A stretch of 64,000 bases of DNA from Hetaerina americana (GCA_022747635.1 JAKTNV010000024.1:2232001-2296000); one strand, 5' to 3'. Shown: positions 30,557 through 44,559, counted from the first letter of the stretch. Program-made: numbers and translations. The notes: generated by a model not told the origin, from the letters alone.

Positions 30557-33500
30557 AAACATTCTATTAGGTGGCAAGGCAAAGTTATTTGGTTATTTCT
30601 TTAGCATTAAATCGTTTTCATTACTCATTAAAAACCGTATTGAAACATGAATTACGACCCAACAATGTCTTATGCTCTTGATGCCACTGCTCATACATAA
30701 GTTTAATAGCGAAAATCAAGCACTTCTTCTTCTGGTATGTTTTTCAGCCCGTTCATTACAAATTCATTATCCTCACATCGAGTCTTCTCATATTTTCCTA
30801 GTCACCCAATACTTATTTCATCTTCTGAGGCTTAGTCTCTCGAAACCGTTACTAACGCTCTTTTTTTCCTCCTTCTTACATGACCACTCGTCACATTTCT
30901 TCGCCCTTTAGCCCTATTTTTTGTAAGCATTTCTTTGTATCAATTCCTTATGTTATTCTTTCTTAGTTCCCTTCTTTAAACAAATTCATTTTCCTCTTAG
31001 GCTTCTAATTTCGGACTCCATGTAGCGAAAACTTGGCATTTACTGCCTTGTGGTCACTGATTACTTTTATAGTTTCTACAGTTAGTACTTTTCCGTTTGT
31101 TAAATGAAGTAAGAATGTAGGCGTACATTGGAAGGATTTAACATAAACATAATTTATAATGTTTTCCATAGGAGACAGATGAATAGTGTAAGTATTTCTT
31201 CAAATTACTCTTTCCAAGAAATGATGATCATATTTCAACCTCATTCATCAGTTTTATAACGGATTTTATAATTTTTATTGTGATAAGTAGTTCCGTCGCT
31301 AATCCCAGTTTAAAAAACGGGCTATACTTTAAAATAACTGATGATACATTATAAAGATAGATGATGATATATGATGAGGTAGATAGATAGATGTTTTCCA
31401 GTTAAATATTAGATTCATGATGTGAAACTTCCACTTTTTCACTTATTGTTAATATGTTAATGTAAAGTTTTTTAGCATAATTTTATATATGTGGTGTATT
31501 TTTATTTATAAATGACTCAATGCTTGCTGAAAATAGCCACGAAAAGATTGTACGACTACGCTATTGGTTTTCGACTCCCAGGAATTACTGAACGTTTAAT
31601 TAAGTCTGATACTTATTCATCTTCAATGCCGAATTAATCATGATTTTCAAAGCCGCAATATTTCAAGCAAAGCGAAGCAAATTGATGCGTGCAATTTTCA
31701 GCAATGAAATGTTCATGGCGGGCAGCTGTCATTTGGGGGCTGTCAATATTTCATCACTGCGGAATTTGCTTATAAATTAATGTGATATATGAGTGAAGAG
31801 CTTAAATAATATCATTATTTCGCGTTTCTTTATTGATCCTCATTTTTTGTATGTGATAAATTTTTATGGACAGCAATATTCCGTCAATAATAATGTTCGT
31901 AAACCGATAAATCCTTTTTCCATATTAATGAATAATGCCATCGGGAGCCTTCTTTATTTTCCTTCCATTATTCCCCTATATACTCCCCGTTTCCCTACTA
32001 ATTTTATTAATATTATTATTTATTTCTTTGCAGTCTAATCGAAAACACATTGAGTGAAATGAAATGTGTTAATCTTCAGACATCTCTCCACTAGGGGAAG
32101 TATGAATTGGCAAATGCTTTTCGGCACGTTTAAAGATTCCCTTTCGCATTCGAACCCTCCTTATCTTTCCGATTTCCTAGAATCGGCCCGCATCTGTCCT
32201 TAAAGGGGTGGTGCTTATCACAGAAATTGCTGTTTCGTCCCCCATTCTTTCTCCTTCCACAAACCTCCCTTCTCGGAAATTACACGGATTAAGTTCCAAC
32301 CTACACGGTATTAACCACCCCCTGATTCTTTTTGGAACTTCACCCCCTGAGAATTGTTCGAGGAATTGCCCCACATGACGGGTTTAGTGACCCGATCGAC
32401 TCCTCTCTCCCACATCATCGCGTGTTTCTTTTGTGGTAACATCCAGAAAGTTGCACGCCTCGCTCTTAATCACATCTGCCGGATCCAATTCATCGTGCTC
32501 GTCACAATCGTATAATGCGGGTGTGCGCCAGCCTGCCGAGTATTCAGCGAATGAGTTCCGCCTTTAATTTTGAGTGACCCGCGTGGAGCAGACACAGAAT
32601 TTCGAGCTGGAAGCTGTACTGTATTGTACGTTGACCGTGGACGGCTCGCAAATTAATTTCAAAATTAAATTTTCGTCAGCCCCGCGGCGAGAGAATGTAA
32701 GGGACCGGCGGAAATGGTGGTTTTCACTATTCATTTTATACTGCGGTCATGATGCGATGTCTGATGCGGACCATAAAGTGAGAGTCCAATGAAAACCGCG
32801 GGATGAATTGTTAAAGGACTTTGTTGCAAAACACTGGGCTTAAAAATCTACTCAGTATCCAGGATTAATGCATACTGTTTTCAGATATTCATGATTTGGT
32901 ATTTCAATGCAGAAATTGTGTTCATTTTTATCCGGGAATATTAAGTTCTGCTGACACAGGTGCGTCTCTTGCGATAAAATGTTTTCATTTTACAATGAAA
33001 ACATGTGCGTTCCCGTGGTCAGAAGAAAACTCTTGTTTTTCTATTTCAAAGCAGAATATATTATTATCTCAATACAATTAATGCTTACATTTCCATTTAC
33101 ACAATACCCCACAAGCAAGGATTTCATGCATGTATTAACGTTAATAATATGTCAGCTGATATGTGAACATGAATGCCTATATACATCATGCAATAATTGG
33201 TGATTGTGGCTAAATAATTATATATAAGTCTTTCAGTTACTAGTTATTTTACTGGCCATTTAGGTTCGATTTGGTTGTTTCCGTATCGTATGAGGGAAAA
33301 ACGAGTACGTGAGTCTGTTTGTGATGATGGTTATCTTACTTAATTCATCTTGGTTGTTAAAGTTGCCGATGAAATGTACTAAAATAATTCCGTCGGTATC
33401 GCAAGAAAACTTCGGTGACTTCATTCTTTGGAAAGCTTTGAGTCCTGTCGGCTCTCTTCGTGAAACAAGAGCTCCCAACATAATTCCACCAACATCCCCT

Positions 33501-35099
33501 TCACACTTGTTCTCTTCTCGTAGCAATTTTCATAAACGCTTCAGATTTTCTTTGAACCTTTTTCATTCCTTAATTAACCTTTTCTTCCGCGGATTTCGAC
33601 TGCTTGCCGTATATTCCAAATGTGGCCTAAATAATGAATAGCTACCCCTTTCTATTACTTTTTCATTGCATTTTCCTACAACCCATTTAACAAATCATAG
33701 CACTTCTTTTAGGTTTACCCAAAATCAAAGGTTTGATATCAGTATAAGACGAAAGTATTTGGTCTATTCTGAAATGCTTACCTAAATCCTATCTATTTAA
33801 TAATTTGCTTCTTCTTTATCTGTTCTTTTATTTCAAAACTGCAATGCCGTACATTTTCAAAGATTTAAATCCAACCCTCATTCCTTACACCACTCCAATA
33901 TTTGATCTAAATTGCTAGAGAGTAGCCCGCAATCTGCCGGAGTTATTTTTTCTCTCTAAGTCGCTGAGTAATATGCGTATTAAGATTGGTAGGATCCTTA
34001 AGATACTTCCTTACGGAAATTCTCAAGTTACGTTTGCCGATAACGAAATCAAACCATCGACGAATGACGTGACTTCTGATAATGGTAAGAATTCTCTAAT
34101 CAACGTCTGTATACATATTTTTCGAGGGAGGGAGAGAGAGAGACAATCACGAAGGCTTTCTCAAATACCAGAAATAAAGCGTCCACTTGGGCACCCCTTC
34201 CCCGAAACTCAGAATTTCATGAATAAAAAGTCTCAATAGTATTTTTCATTATCTTATTTTCCTTAACCTATGTTTTTTATAGGCAGAGTATGTGTTTTCA
34301 TGTATAGAAATAGGTTAAGGCGGGGATTTCTTCCCAATCTGGGGGCTTAGTTATTTTATATTTCGGGTCTATTTTTCAATTCCTTCCTGGGAAAATAAAT
34401 TACCGGTCATGCACAGTTCAGATGCATGCAGGACTTCGTTTTATCCTGCAGAAAGATAAATGTGGAAAGTTTCCTTTAAAGTAGCACATTCAGATTTCTC
34501 AGAACACAGAATAATCATATCCGTGTTTCATCAAAAGTGCACAGATGCCAAGTGGACCTCAATATTTTAATGTGCTTAGATTCAGGACAAGAATTTTCAA
34601 AAGTAAATACTAACGATGATGACTTTATGGTTTTTGGCTTTATCAATTATAAAATCTAATTAACAACCCTTATCGTTAGTTAATCTGATCATTCACAATA
34701 AGAAGGTTTATGTAAAGTTTAATCTAATTTATTAATAGACAAATTGAGAGATAAATAAAGGTGTGTTATAGCGAGATCTTTTGAAAGAATTGAATATTTC
34801 TTTTGTCTATAAAGGGTATTGATATGGAAGTATATGTATTCAGCCCTTGTATGCATTTCCTCTGTTTTTTAGTCACTCAATGGTTCTTCTTCGGTTATTA
34901 GGAAACGGATTTGATCGGATGTCTTCTAGGCGTTTAACCTCATGATTTAAATTATTTTCATACATTAATATAGTTGCTAACATTGCCAGTTGGAAGTTTT
35001 AGAAGCAATCTCAAATCGTACAAAAATAATTAATGCCACTCTGTATAAATCTCAACTTGACCTATGCTTCATTTACATATCTCTCCTTACTATTTCCAG
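30557..35099. other. No recognisable gene; probably intron upstream of the first supported exon
   Basis: Mostly AT-rich. It contains a short perfect-arm hairpin (ATGTTTTCATT/AATGAAAACAT, 32979-33004), a short GATA run near 31380, and GC-richer sequence at 32160-32790 with no credible ORF. The final bases carry a pyrimidine tract and AG acceptor leading into the exon at 35100. Confidence 0.4.
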
Positions 35100-35208
35100 T
35101 GTCGGACTTCACACAACAGCTGTCACAGGTTTACGAAGCTCACGCGGAGGAACTTCAGCGCCTCGTCGAGGGTTTTCGTAAAAGAAATGCCGAGCTTAGA
35201 AAAGAACG
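35100..35208 (+). CDS. Internal exon of an F-BAR-like protein gene (exon a)
   Basis: 109 nt between a TATTTCCAG acceptor and a CG/GTGAGT donor. The frame gives SDFTQQLSQVYEAHAEEL, then a helical, charged stretch ending ELRKE. It starts with one base borrowed from an earlier exon and ends two bases into a codon that the next exon completes as Arg. Heptad-like spacing and the FxRKRxxELxKE stretch resemble the first helix of F-BAR/FCH domains, which bend membranes and bind the actin machinery. It is GC-richer than its surroundings. The upstream exon was not found. Confidence 0.8.
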
Positions 35209-35309
35209 GTGAGTACTATACCAGAGAGCCAGAAAAATCTAAAAATAATTTCATTTATTATGGTGGTATATTTTGAAAGAGGATGAAGTGTGCACTTATG
35301 GTTATATCC

Positions 35310-36660
35310 TTCAAGATATTTAAAAATAAAGACAAGGATGAACCGAGCAATTACAGACCAATTTCTCTCGCATCCATATTATGCCAGGTCATGAAATATA
35401 TAGTTTGCCAGTTCGTCCGTGAGACACCTCGATAGTTAGTAAATGTTGATGAATAAGTAGCATGGTTTCCGAAACGGTTAATCCTGTGAGTCATAGCTTA
35501 CACTTTTTGTCCATGTTATTCTTTTTTCAGGAGAGATCAATGTTACAGTGGACGCGATTTTTCTAGATTTGAAAAATCTTTTAATGGAGAACATAATAGT
35601 AAAATACTCAAAGAGCTGGAAGAATATGGCATAGATAAAAATATTCTGTTCTGGATTAAAGATTTGTTGAATAGTCAGGTACAAAATGTAGTCATAAATA
35701 GTGTCCTCTATAATACTTTAGAAGTCACTTGAGGTGTTCCCCAGGTAAGTGTTATCGAACCTTATTTATTCCTTACTTACGCTAACGGCAATAATTCCAT
35801 AGTTAATAGTAAAATACCTTTATTTGCCGTCGATGTAGTTTTTTTCAGAGATATCCGCAATGCCGAAGATAAAATAGCGATAGCAGATAATCTAATGGTT
35901 ATAAAAATGCTGGTGTATGGTAATCAGAATTAACTGAAAAAAGTGAGTAGCGATGAATTTTTGGAAAAAGAAAATTTCCCACCCGAACGCCTACTGCTTT
36001 GGGAACACTGAAATAGAATGTGTAGACTCAATTAAATACCTAGGCGTTACCCTCACTCATGACCTCTCCTGGATGAAAAACATACGGAGTATATGGACAA
36101 GCTAACAAAAGATTAGGATTTATTAGAAGTGTTCTTGGTAAATGTGATGAAAAGGTCAAAGAGAAACATTAGCAGTCGTCGGTAAGGTTAGAATATGCAG
36201 CAAGTACATGGGACCCTCACAAAGTTTGATTGATTGCCGGATTTGATCAAGTGCAGCATAGAGGAGCTAGATTTGTGAAACATTGCTTATGACAAACTGA
36301 TAAGCGTATCAAAATTATTAGAGGGTCTAGATTAGGAATCACTTATGAAGCAAAGGCTAAATTGCAGATTAAATCTCTTGCGTAAATTGGAAGGATGTGT
36401 CTTGAGAAATGATGTTGAGAATGTTTTATTTACTCCATCGCATTTTGGTAGAATAGATCATGTCAATAAAATTTGATAAATTAAGCAAAGAAAAGATAGA
36501 TTTAAGATGTAATTTTTCCCACGAATTATTAGGGATCAGAAACTCCTGTCCGACCGCGCTGGGAAGGAAAGGTGTTTTGCGTCAAGGGTAATCTGGTGTG
36601 TAATCACCTCCTGCCACACACTCTAAAGGTGGCTCGCAGGGTACCAAATAAAAATAAAAC
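35310..36660 (+). pseudogene. Decayed LINE reverse transcriptase (CR1/Jockey-like)
   Basis: A multiply frameshifted relic inside the large intron. In order I can read SNYRPISL near 35350, FLDLKN near 35560, a degenerate PQVSVIEPYLF near 35745, FAVD in place of the catalytic F/Y-ADD near 35822, IKYLGVTL near 36030, SVRLEYAAS-like near 36185 and a terminal FFPRIIRDQ near 36515. The order is that of a LINE RT and its C-terminal part. There are many stops, so it is old. The family is tentative. Confidence 0.8.
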
Positions 36661-37095
36661 TCAGTAGTATACGGCATGAAGTTAACTCATAATAGAGAAA
36701 CGGAGGGAGAAAGGGATTAACGGTTTCGGATTAGGTTTAGGAGAAACCTGTTCTTTCGAGTATTTTACCATGAAAAAGATTTCTCAGCATAGATTGGCTT
36801 TAAGATTCTTTTCATTAATTTAACTTTTTAAGCCAATGTAAAATAATGCGCCCAACCCAGATTTGAAAGCATTTCACTAATACACTGTTCGGCTGTAACG
36901 GATTTTGATGGCTTTATGCTGACTATTCTACTATTTCTCGAGAAATAAAATGTCTGTCTTGGATCTTATTTAGTGAGTGCGTGCACTAATTGCCATATTA
37001 CTGTGGTTTATTTATTTAAAACATAGTTGGGCTCATTTAAAATGTATCCTTCAACAAATTAAATCTTTTTAAAAAATTCCAAAATTTCAGATTTT
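36661..37095. other. No recognisable gene
   Basis: Intronic AT-rich sequence between a LINE relic and a SINE. Nothing is recognised. Confidence 0.4.
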
Positions 37096-37205
37096 AAGAG
37101 GACGCCTCGGTAGCTTAAGTGGCTAAAGCACTCGACCGGATATTGAGGGATCTGGGTTCGAATCCCAGTCATTGCGAATAATTTTTACACTCTGATTATG
37201 TTGCA
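37096..37205 (+). repeat. tRNA-derived SINE (same family as 1850-2062)
   Basis: The tRNA-like head at 37101-37176 carries GCCTCGGTAGCTTAAGTGGC and the B box GGGTTCGAATCCC, followed by AATTTTTACACTCTGATTAT and TTGCATTT. It is well preserved. It lies just upstream of the microsatellite that holds deleted mariner copy B. Confidence 0.85.
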
Positions 37206-37226
37206 TTTAAATCTTTTTAAATATAG

Positions 37227-38110
<884 letters not shown>

Positions 38111-38150
38111 TATATATGATTTCTTATAGACTATAGATTCGAGATATAGA

Positions 38151-38167
38151 CTTCTTTACCTGATGCA

Positions 38168-38204
<37 letters not shown>

Positions 38205-38224
38205 TCTATATTATACAAATTCAC

Positions 38225-38286
<62 letters not shown>

Positions 38287-38406
38287 TTATATATATATAT
38301 TTATATATATATATTTACACTTATAGGGTTTAATCCTAACAGTGTTACTCAAAATCTCAGTCATCAATTCCCTCCTTCTTGTGAAGGCTTCTTTACCTGA
38401 TGCAAT
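38151..38406. repeat. 19-bp direct repeats flanking a 218-bp microsatellite-bearing segment
   Basis: CTTCTTTACCTGATGCAAT occurs at 38151-38169 and again at 38388-38406. Between them lie (TA)n(CA)n, (TA)n with TTTATAT interruptions and about 70 bp of unique sequence. The repeats could be a target-site duplication around an insertion or a slippage product. Confidence 0.7.
38168..38316. repeat. (TA)n/(CA)n microsatellite cluster
   Basis: TA to about 38192, CA to about 38203, a short spacer, then TA from 38229 with TTTATATATA variants to about 38316. Confidence 0.93.
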
Positions 38407-38559
38407 TCTTCTTCTTATGTGTACAATGAAAAACAAAGCAAAGCCCATTGGAAAAAGAAAGTTGTGTTGCCGCACCCTGAACTGGCCTCTTTGTAACTTT
38501 GTTTTGCTTGGATCAATACTACCTATCACCTATTGAATTTTTCGCAATTTTCCAGCAAA

Positions 38560-39480
38560 ATGCCTCCCTTACAAATGCTACGAAAATTCTATAAAACTCT
38601 TTCTCTCATATTTTTCTAAACCCTAAGAAGGTAATGTTAACTAATAACGCTACTGTTAACATGGAAATGATATCCATCCCCACGGCCCTATTTGATTTCT
38701 ATCAGCCTAATGCCATTTCTATCTCCTAGCAAGGTGTGCATGCACCCAAGCTATCCATATTTACCTTAATTTCTTTCTACGTATATCTAAGCATACTGCA
38801 CTTTACCATATCATCATCTTACGATTTATTACCATATCATTCATCTCAAAATATCGTATAACTCTCTCGAATATGTTTTGTGACCTGGCTCTTTGTACAC
38901 TAATTGGTTCAATTAATTTTTCTGGCGTAAATTTGATTGTTTGAACGATTTTTTCTTCCTAATTCCTGACCCTGCTTTCACGTTCATATTCAACGCAACA
39001 ATTTCACCCTTCCCTTGTAAGTTTTCCTCGGTCCTCACATAGCGTTTTCCACGAGACCTCTTTCGCCGTAATTAATTTCCCGCTTGTTTATTATTGAGCT
39101 CTTTGTACACTCTTCTGCTTAACTCAGTATTTGCTCTCTTTCATTTCCTTCTCTGGCCTATCTTTTTGATCATCTCGTCCGCAACCCATGGTTTCCTTAT
39201 CCGTCTCTTCTTTGTTATTCATATAGTAGCTTCTTTTCGATGTCCTTTTTATGATGCTACCATTTTTCCGCTATAGTACCAAGCTCCCTGTTCTCACTCA
39301 TGTGTTTCTCTACCATCTGCTGATACTCCTTCCTTGTCGATCCGCTTAATGCTTGTACACCCCATTTCCTTAACCATCATTTATTGCTTATCCATTTAAA
39401 TGAGGCACTATCCTTCATTATGAAAGATCTGGTGCTTTCTTGGCGAATCTGTTGAGTGAAATCCTCTCGGGTCCTCCACA
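38560..39480 (-). pseudogene. Decayed LINE fragment (RTE-like)
   Basis: On the minus strand near 39170-39200 it reads RKPWVADEMI, the conserved block between endonuclease and RT in RTE-like LINEs (usually RKPWITDEMI). The same block, more degraded, occurs in the relic at 53270-54930, so the two are probably the same family. Stops and frameshifts are frequent, and both limits are approximate. Confidence 0.55.
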
Positions 39481-39496
39481 CGATTGGTATCTCTAT

Positions 39497-39586
39497 ATAT
39501 TACAGCCAACGTTTTGAAAACCAACTCAGCCCTCAGAACTTCTGAGGGTGATGACCGAGTCGGTTTTCAAAACGTCGGCAGTAATA
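39497..39586. repeat. Fold-back element with GTTTTCAAAACG arms
   Basis: TATTACAGCCAACGTTTTGA and CCAACTCAGCCCTCAGAA face TTCTGAGGGTGATGACCGAG and GGTTTTCAAAACGTCGGC, then AGTAATA, with few mismatches. The right half reads CTGAGGGTGATGA, a CCGAGTCGG hairpin, then CAAAACG. It is built like the other fold-backs. Confidence 0.8.
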
Positions 39587-40066
39587 GAAATAGTAACCCG
39601 GGGTGAAGAACCGAGAGTATACCCTTCATTAGTTTCAAATTATGATCTGAATCCATTCAACTACCGGGAAACTGCGAATTATTAATTGCGCTGTTCATTA
39701 ATCTGTGCCCAACTATAATTTTGTCTTAATAATATCTTTCGAAACCCCGGGTTTTTCTCATACATGGTAAATCTTATTGTGACGTTTAAACCAAGTGTTC
39801 ATTTTGGTGAACCCTATTCCCTGCGGAACTCCATTGCTCTCTCCCCGCGGTCATTTTTTGTTCCTCGTGATAAAAACTTAGTCCTCTATTCACTACTTTA
39901 TCTACTTTCGCCTATCATCGTATTTCAATCCTCCATCACTATAATGTATTATTCCTCCAGGAACATCTTTGATTATCTGATCTAATTGACCGTGTGCCCT
40001 GTCGACGAAATTGGTTTAATATTATTTCATTGCTGGCTCTCTTTTCACCCGCTGTATATTGATATA

Positions 40067-41060
40067 CGAGGCATGTTCAAAAAGTATCACGACCTATGTG
40101 TTTTTTCATAAATTATTTATTTATTCATGAATATCTATATTTTCCCCCTCAAAATAATCCCCATTAGATATTATACAAAAGTGCCAACAATTTTTCCAAT
40201 CCTCAAAGCACTTCAAAAAATCATTTTTTGTGATCTTGTTCAGCTCCGCCTTCGATGCAATCTTTATCTCGTCATTCGTGGCGTAGCGTCGTCCAATGAA
40301 TGGGCCTCTTCAGTTTCGGGAACAAGAAAAAGTCGCTGGGGCCAGATCTGGGGAATGTGGTGGCTGCGGCATCATTAGTGTGCTGTTTTTGGCCAAAAAT
40401 TCGCGCACAAGTAACGATGTGTGAGCAGGGGCGTTTTCATGGTGCAAAAGCCAATTTTTTTCCTCCATAAAACCGACGTTTGTGACGAATTGCTTCGCGC
40501 AGATTGCGCATAACATGAAGGGAATATTCCTTATTTACCGTTCTACCCTGTGGCAAGAACTTATGAAGCACCACGCCCCTGCATTTGAAGAAAACTGTAA
40601 GCAAAACTTTCACATTCGACCAAACTCGGGGCGCTTTTTTCGGTCTTGGCTCGTGCTGCAGCTCCCATTGAGATGATTGAGCTTTAGTTTTCACGTCATA
40701 ACCATAAACCCATGATTTCTCACCAGTTATAACCCTCTGGAGCAAATTTTGGTCGTCCAGGACAGCTCACTAGCAATGTATTCATAGCGTTGCTGTTTTC
40801 GGTCAAAATTGAGCAATTATGGTACGAATTTCCCGGCGGCCCGTGTCATGCCCAAATCATTGGTGAAAATTAAATGGCACCTTCCAATCGATATGTTTAG
40901 GCCCTCAGCAGCTTCTATAACGGTGATTGGACGATTGGCCAATAGTATTTTATTCACTTCATTAATGTTTTCGTCTATTGCTGACGTGCTCGGGCGTCCG
41001 GCACGCTTTACGTCGTTCACATCTTCTCGGCCCTCTGAGAGCATATTATAGCACCGATAA
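40067..41060 (-). pseudogene. Decayed mariner, 5'-truncated, with altered catalytic residues
   Basis: The 3' tip CGAGGCATGTTCAAAAAGTA follows TA at 40065-40066. Minus-strand pieces read from the N side: SEGREDVNDVKRAGRPSTS (41044 down), an ITGEKSWVYGY block near 40730, HHENAPAH near 40440, SPDLAP near 40335 and a terminal GDYFEGENI-like stretch near 40150. The first two catalytic aspartates read Glu (GEK for GDE, HEN for HDN), and the third is thrown out of frame by a missing base. The first 50 or so codons and the 5' terminal repeat are gone. The tip starts CGAGG as in the 753-bp elements, hinting at a related lineage. Confidence 0.85.
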
Positions 41061-42882
41061 GGGTTACTTCGGTCAAAGTATCAATTTTTCTTCGCAGTGA
41101 TTTTGTGAGATGACGACAGCAGAGGTTTTAATTACCCCACTGTCGGACACGGTACATGGCCCATTTACCCAGTCTCTTAGTTTCCACGACTAATTCGCAG
41201 ATCTATGGTCATTATCGTCGCATTAGTAAATTGAATGAAGTGGCTTCTCGTTGCATTTCTCAGTAGTGTTTTTAACGAGAATATTATTCCAATGGCGGCA
41301 ATTGTGTGTGTATACATACATGTTATATACCTATGCAGTCACAGTAGAGTGTTATCTCTGCCCTACGTTTTAAAAGGGAAAACGAATTTATAGTCCCGAG
41401 TGCCAAATATGGCTGGTAACTCTGACGGAATGAAGCCATCTTGAAATGAAGCCAGTTAAAGTCGAAAAGTTAATTACACGAAATGAAAAATTTAATTAAC
41501 TTTTCTGAAATTTTTGAGATTAAAAAAGGCAGCCATTTAAGTTCTAACCACATTACACTTAAAGGGTGCCTTTACGGCGGTTTATGTGCCATGTTGTCTT
41601 CCACTCACACGGCCTAGAACATCCAATGTGTAAGATTATTTGTTTCAACTTGCTCAAGCCTGTACGTTTGCCATCATGGGTGAGAGTTCCTTGCGATGAG
41701 CAGGATGAACGAGCAATCATTCCGTGCCTCATGAATGGATGGTGCCCCTTCTCATCTTCCGACTCAAAATTTGATTTTCCTGGAGTGAATGTTGGCATAT
41801 GAAATTGGTTCAATTTAGTAAAATATCTCGAGGAACTTTGCTCCACATCATTTGAAGCGACAATGTAATTGGTGCCCCTTGGCTGATACTCACCAATCAG
41901 TTGTCATTTCCTTAATGGTCAGGGGCAGAAATGCGAAGATGGAAACCATAATTTGGTATCACACAAATGAAACTCCTTGGAATAATCCAACAAATGGGAA
42001 TTTTGGATTCAACGAAGCGTTAACGTAGAGTATATTTTCTGAATTTTGAGTTTTTACATTGAAATTGCATTCAAGGCCCGTGTATTGTTGATGCAGTGGA
42101 AGAGGATAAATGCACATTGAAATATAAGGTATTAAAATATAAAAATTGGCAAGTCATGGTATTACTAAGTACATGTTTCACATGAATTAAAGCCACAGGA
42201 GCTGTCTCTTTTTTATATCTCACAGTGAATGCAGTGTCCCTGTCCACAAGCGAAAATATTTTATCAAATTACTGTGTAAAACACTTCAGGAGCTTGTGTC
42301 TTAGTCATCCAGTCACTTCAAACTCTCCAATATTATTTCAGATGGTTTAAATTTTCTCCATGCCTAAAAGATCGCTTTTAAAGGCATTTTGCTTCATTAT
42401 TTTTATCCATTTTCTCATAATTTCAACACTCCAACGAGACCATCACAGAGATGTCCCTGTCCACAGGCTGACTTGTTCACGAGAAATTCGTGATAAAAAT
42501 CATCGATAGGGTGAAGAACAATTAGCCGCAGCCATGTGGATGATAATTGAAGCAGTTAGTTTGGTTAGGGATAAAAATGACGCCATCACATTGACTTCGT
42601 CCGCATCCTTCGCACCGAAAGTTGAAATCCCCATGCTAATTAGTGCATGCGCTTGGGGCTCTTTTCTCTTATTCCTTATTATTTTTTTCATTTGTGTGTG
42701 CCCAGCGCCTGCAGTGGATTTTTTAGACGTAATTCTCCTCTTTCTCTCACACGATTCTCAGTTGAAAACCCTTTTGCTTTCTTCCTTAATTGGTAGTCCT
42801 ATTTACTGATTTGGAATGAAAAAATTGAAAGAAACAATCCAATTATTTCACCACTTTCCCCTCTTCACTTACGTTTTTCCAG
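41061..42882. other. Intron sequence, no recognisable gene
   Basis: Overlapping opposite-strand ORFs at 41559-41846 have no domain. The last bases (TACGTTTTTCCAG) form a good acceptor for the next exon. Confidence 0.45.
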
Positions 42883-43105
42883 GCCAGCGTGCCAAAGTAC
42901 TGTGTTCACAGCGTGGGAAACCCTCCTCGCCGAGGTCGAGGTGGACTCCCAGGCGCACTCGGATATTGCATCCGTTCTCGGCCGCCAGGTGGCTCGTCCC
43001 CTGCTCGAGAAGACCTTCCATCGGAAGATACAGGCAAGGAAAGTGTTCACCCATCGGGAAAGCTTCGAGACAATCCTCTCCAAGACTGAGGAGGTGCTGC
43101 AGAAG
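42883..43105 (+). CDS. Internal exon of an F-BAR-like protein gene (exon b)
   Basis: 223 nt between TTTTTCCAG and AAG/GTGAGT. The first base completes the Arg codon begun by exon a. The frame then gives 74 residues beginning PACQSTVFTAWETLLAEV, through VARPLLEKTFHRKIQARKV, and ending SKTEEVLQK on a whole codon. It is strikingly GC-rich against the surrounding intron and has no stop. The pattern (AWxxLLxEV, helix, ARPLLEK, Lys/Arg-rich, KTEEVLQK) fits the second and third helices of an F-BAR domain. Fes/Fer-like and FCHSD-like proteins are possible relatives. I am not sure of the family. Confidence 0.85.
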
Positions 43106-44559
43106 GTGAGTCCGGCACGAATCGTTTAATTCTTTCTCTGAAGGATTATGATAGGCTTTCATGGGCCATGGCAAGATATATTACAAGCAGATTTCAAACT
43201 CTATTTATAACGACTTTGTTACGAGTATGTGACTTTTGAAAGAGATGGAAAATTCCCAGGATCTCATTTGGGAAAACTTCAGCTTGCTTTTCGCTCAGTC
43301 CAAGCCACTTTATTGCCCGCAATTGCATGCTTTAGTTACTAGTGACACTTTATATTAAAAATCTCTTATTAAAAACCCAATTACTGGGAGTTTCCTCGTA
43401 TTAATTAGAACCCAGTCGTCCGGGACAACAACCCCCTGAAGGCTTTTATCCAATTTTGATCTGATGTCAAATTGGCCAGTAACAGCAACCCCAGACCATT
43501 TACTGATCTGGTATAATTGACGATAGATAGCTTTTGTAGAGCTCCAATTGGTACGAAACGATGAAGACATTTTTAATGTATTGAATTCTTTCTCGTTGTA
43601 AAGTTCTGGTTATTATTCTAGAAAACAATTCACTTTATGCCTAAAGCACTATCACGTAATAAAAAATGACTTCTAAAAATGAAACATTTGACCGTAGCTA
43701 ATTTCTCCGGCATCGAATTTTCTACCTACCTAGCAGTGAGAGGATTATGCGTGTTGACAAGAGGTCAGGCGATGGGAAACATTCCTTATATGCAGTAGGT
43801 TTATATTTTGTTAAAAATCATTAATAGCTAAGTGTTATTAATTTAGCAGTAGTTTAGTATAATAGTTCTAATTAAGTTTATAATTATCATTTCATATTTA
43901 TCCATCCTAGCTTTAAATCCCTTAATACCCGTTCAATTTATTTATGACTAAGAAGTCATTGTCGTCGTAGTTTAGGAACCTCGGGATTGCTTCTAAACGG
44001 ACACAAATATCCCACTTTCGGGGAGAAGAGGGAGCGCGATGTCCTTCTCAATATAAAGAGAGATTTATGTTTACTTTCTGAGATACATATCAAACGGTGT
44101 TCTCTCTGTGTTTCCATATTATGGATATATTCTCTACCGCACTTTCTTTTAACTATAGTGAGGTAAGAGTTCTAAAACGTAAAGGAAATCGATCATGAGT
44201 AGATTACCTATATATATTCAAGACATTGACATGAATACCATTTCAATATGTTTGGAATCTCACTTGGGCACCTATATGATTTTAGAGAAAAATTGGTTAG
44301 TGCGGTCGAAACATTGTATTTTATGTACAAATTATCCAACGCTGGCTTTGGAATGATGGACAGTTATTTTTTCGTTTCGGTAAAACAGTTAAAGCACTAA
44401 TTGGGGCCTTATCTCATCTATTGAAAAAGTATAGAGTAAAACCGATTGCTTCCAAACCCCACGAGCAGACAGTAATCCTTTATAGAGTCCAGGAAATAAT
44501 TAAACGGTATAGGATGTGGTATTTCTCTAAATGCATTTGAATTTTGTCATGAAAAGGTC
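43106..44559. other. Intron, first part; nothing recognised
   Basis: AT-rich, between exons b and c. No ORF with a domain was seen. Confidence 0.45.

Noticed and set aside
41559..41846. A 95-codon minus-strand ORF in the intron
   Set aside because: No recognisable domain. A plus-strand ORF overlaps it.
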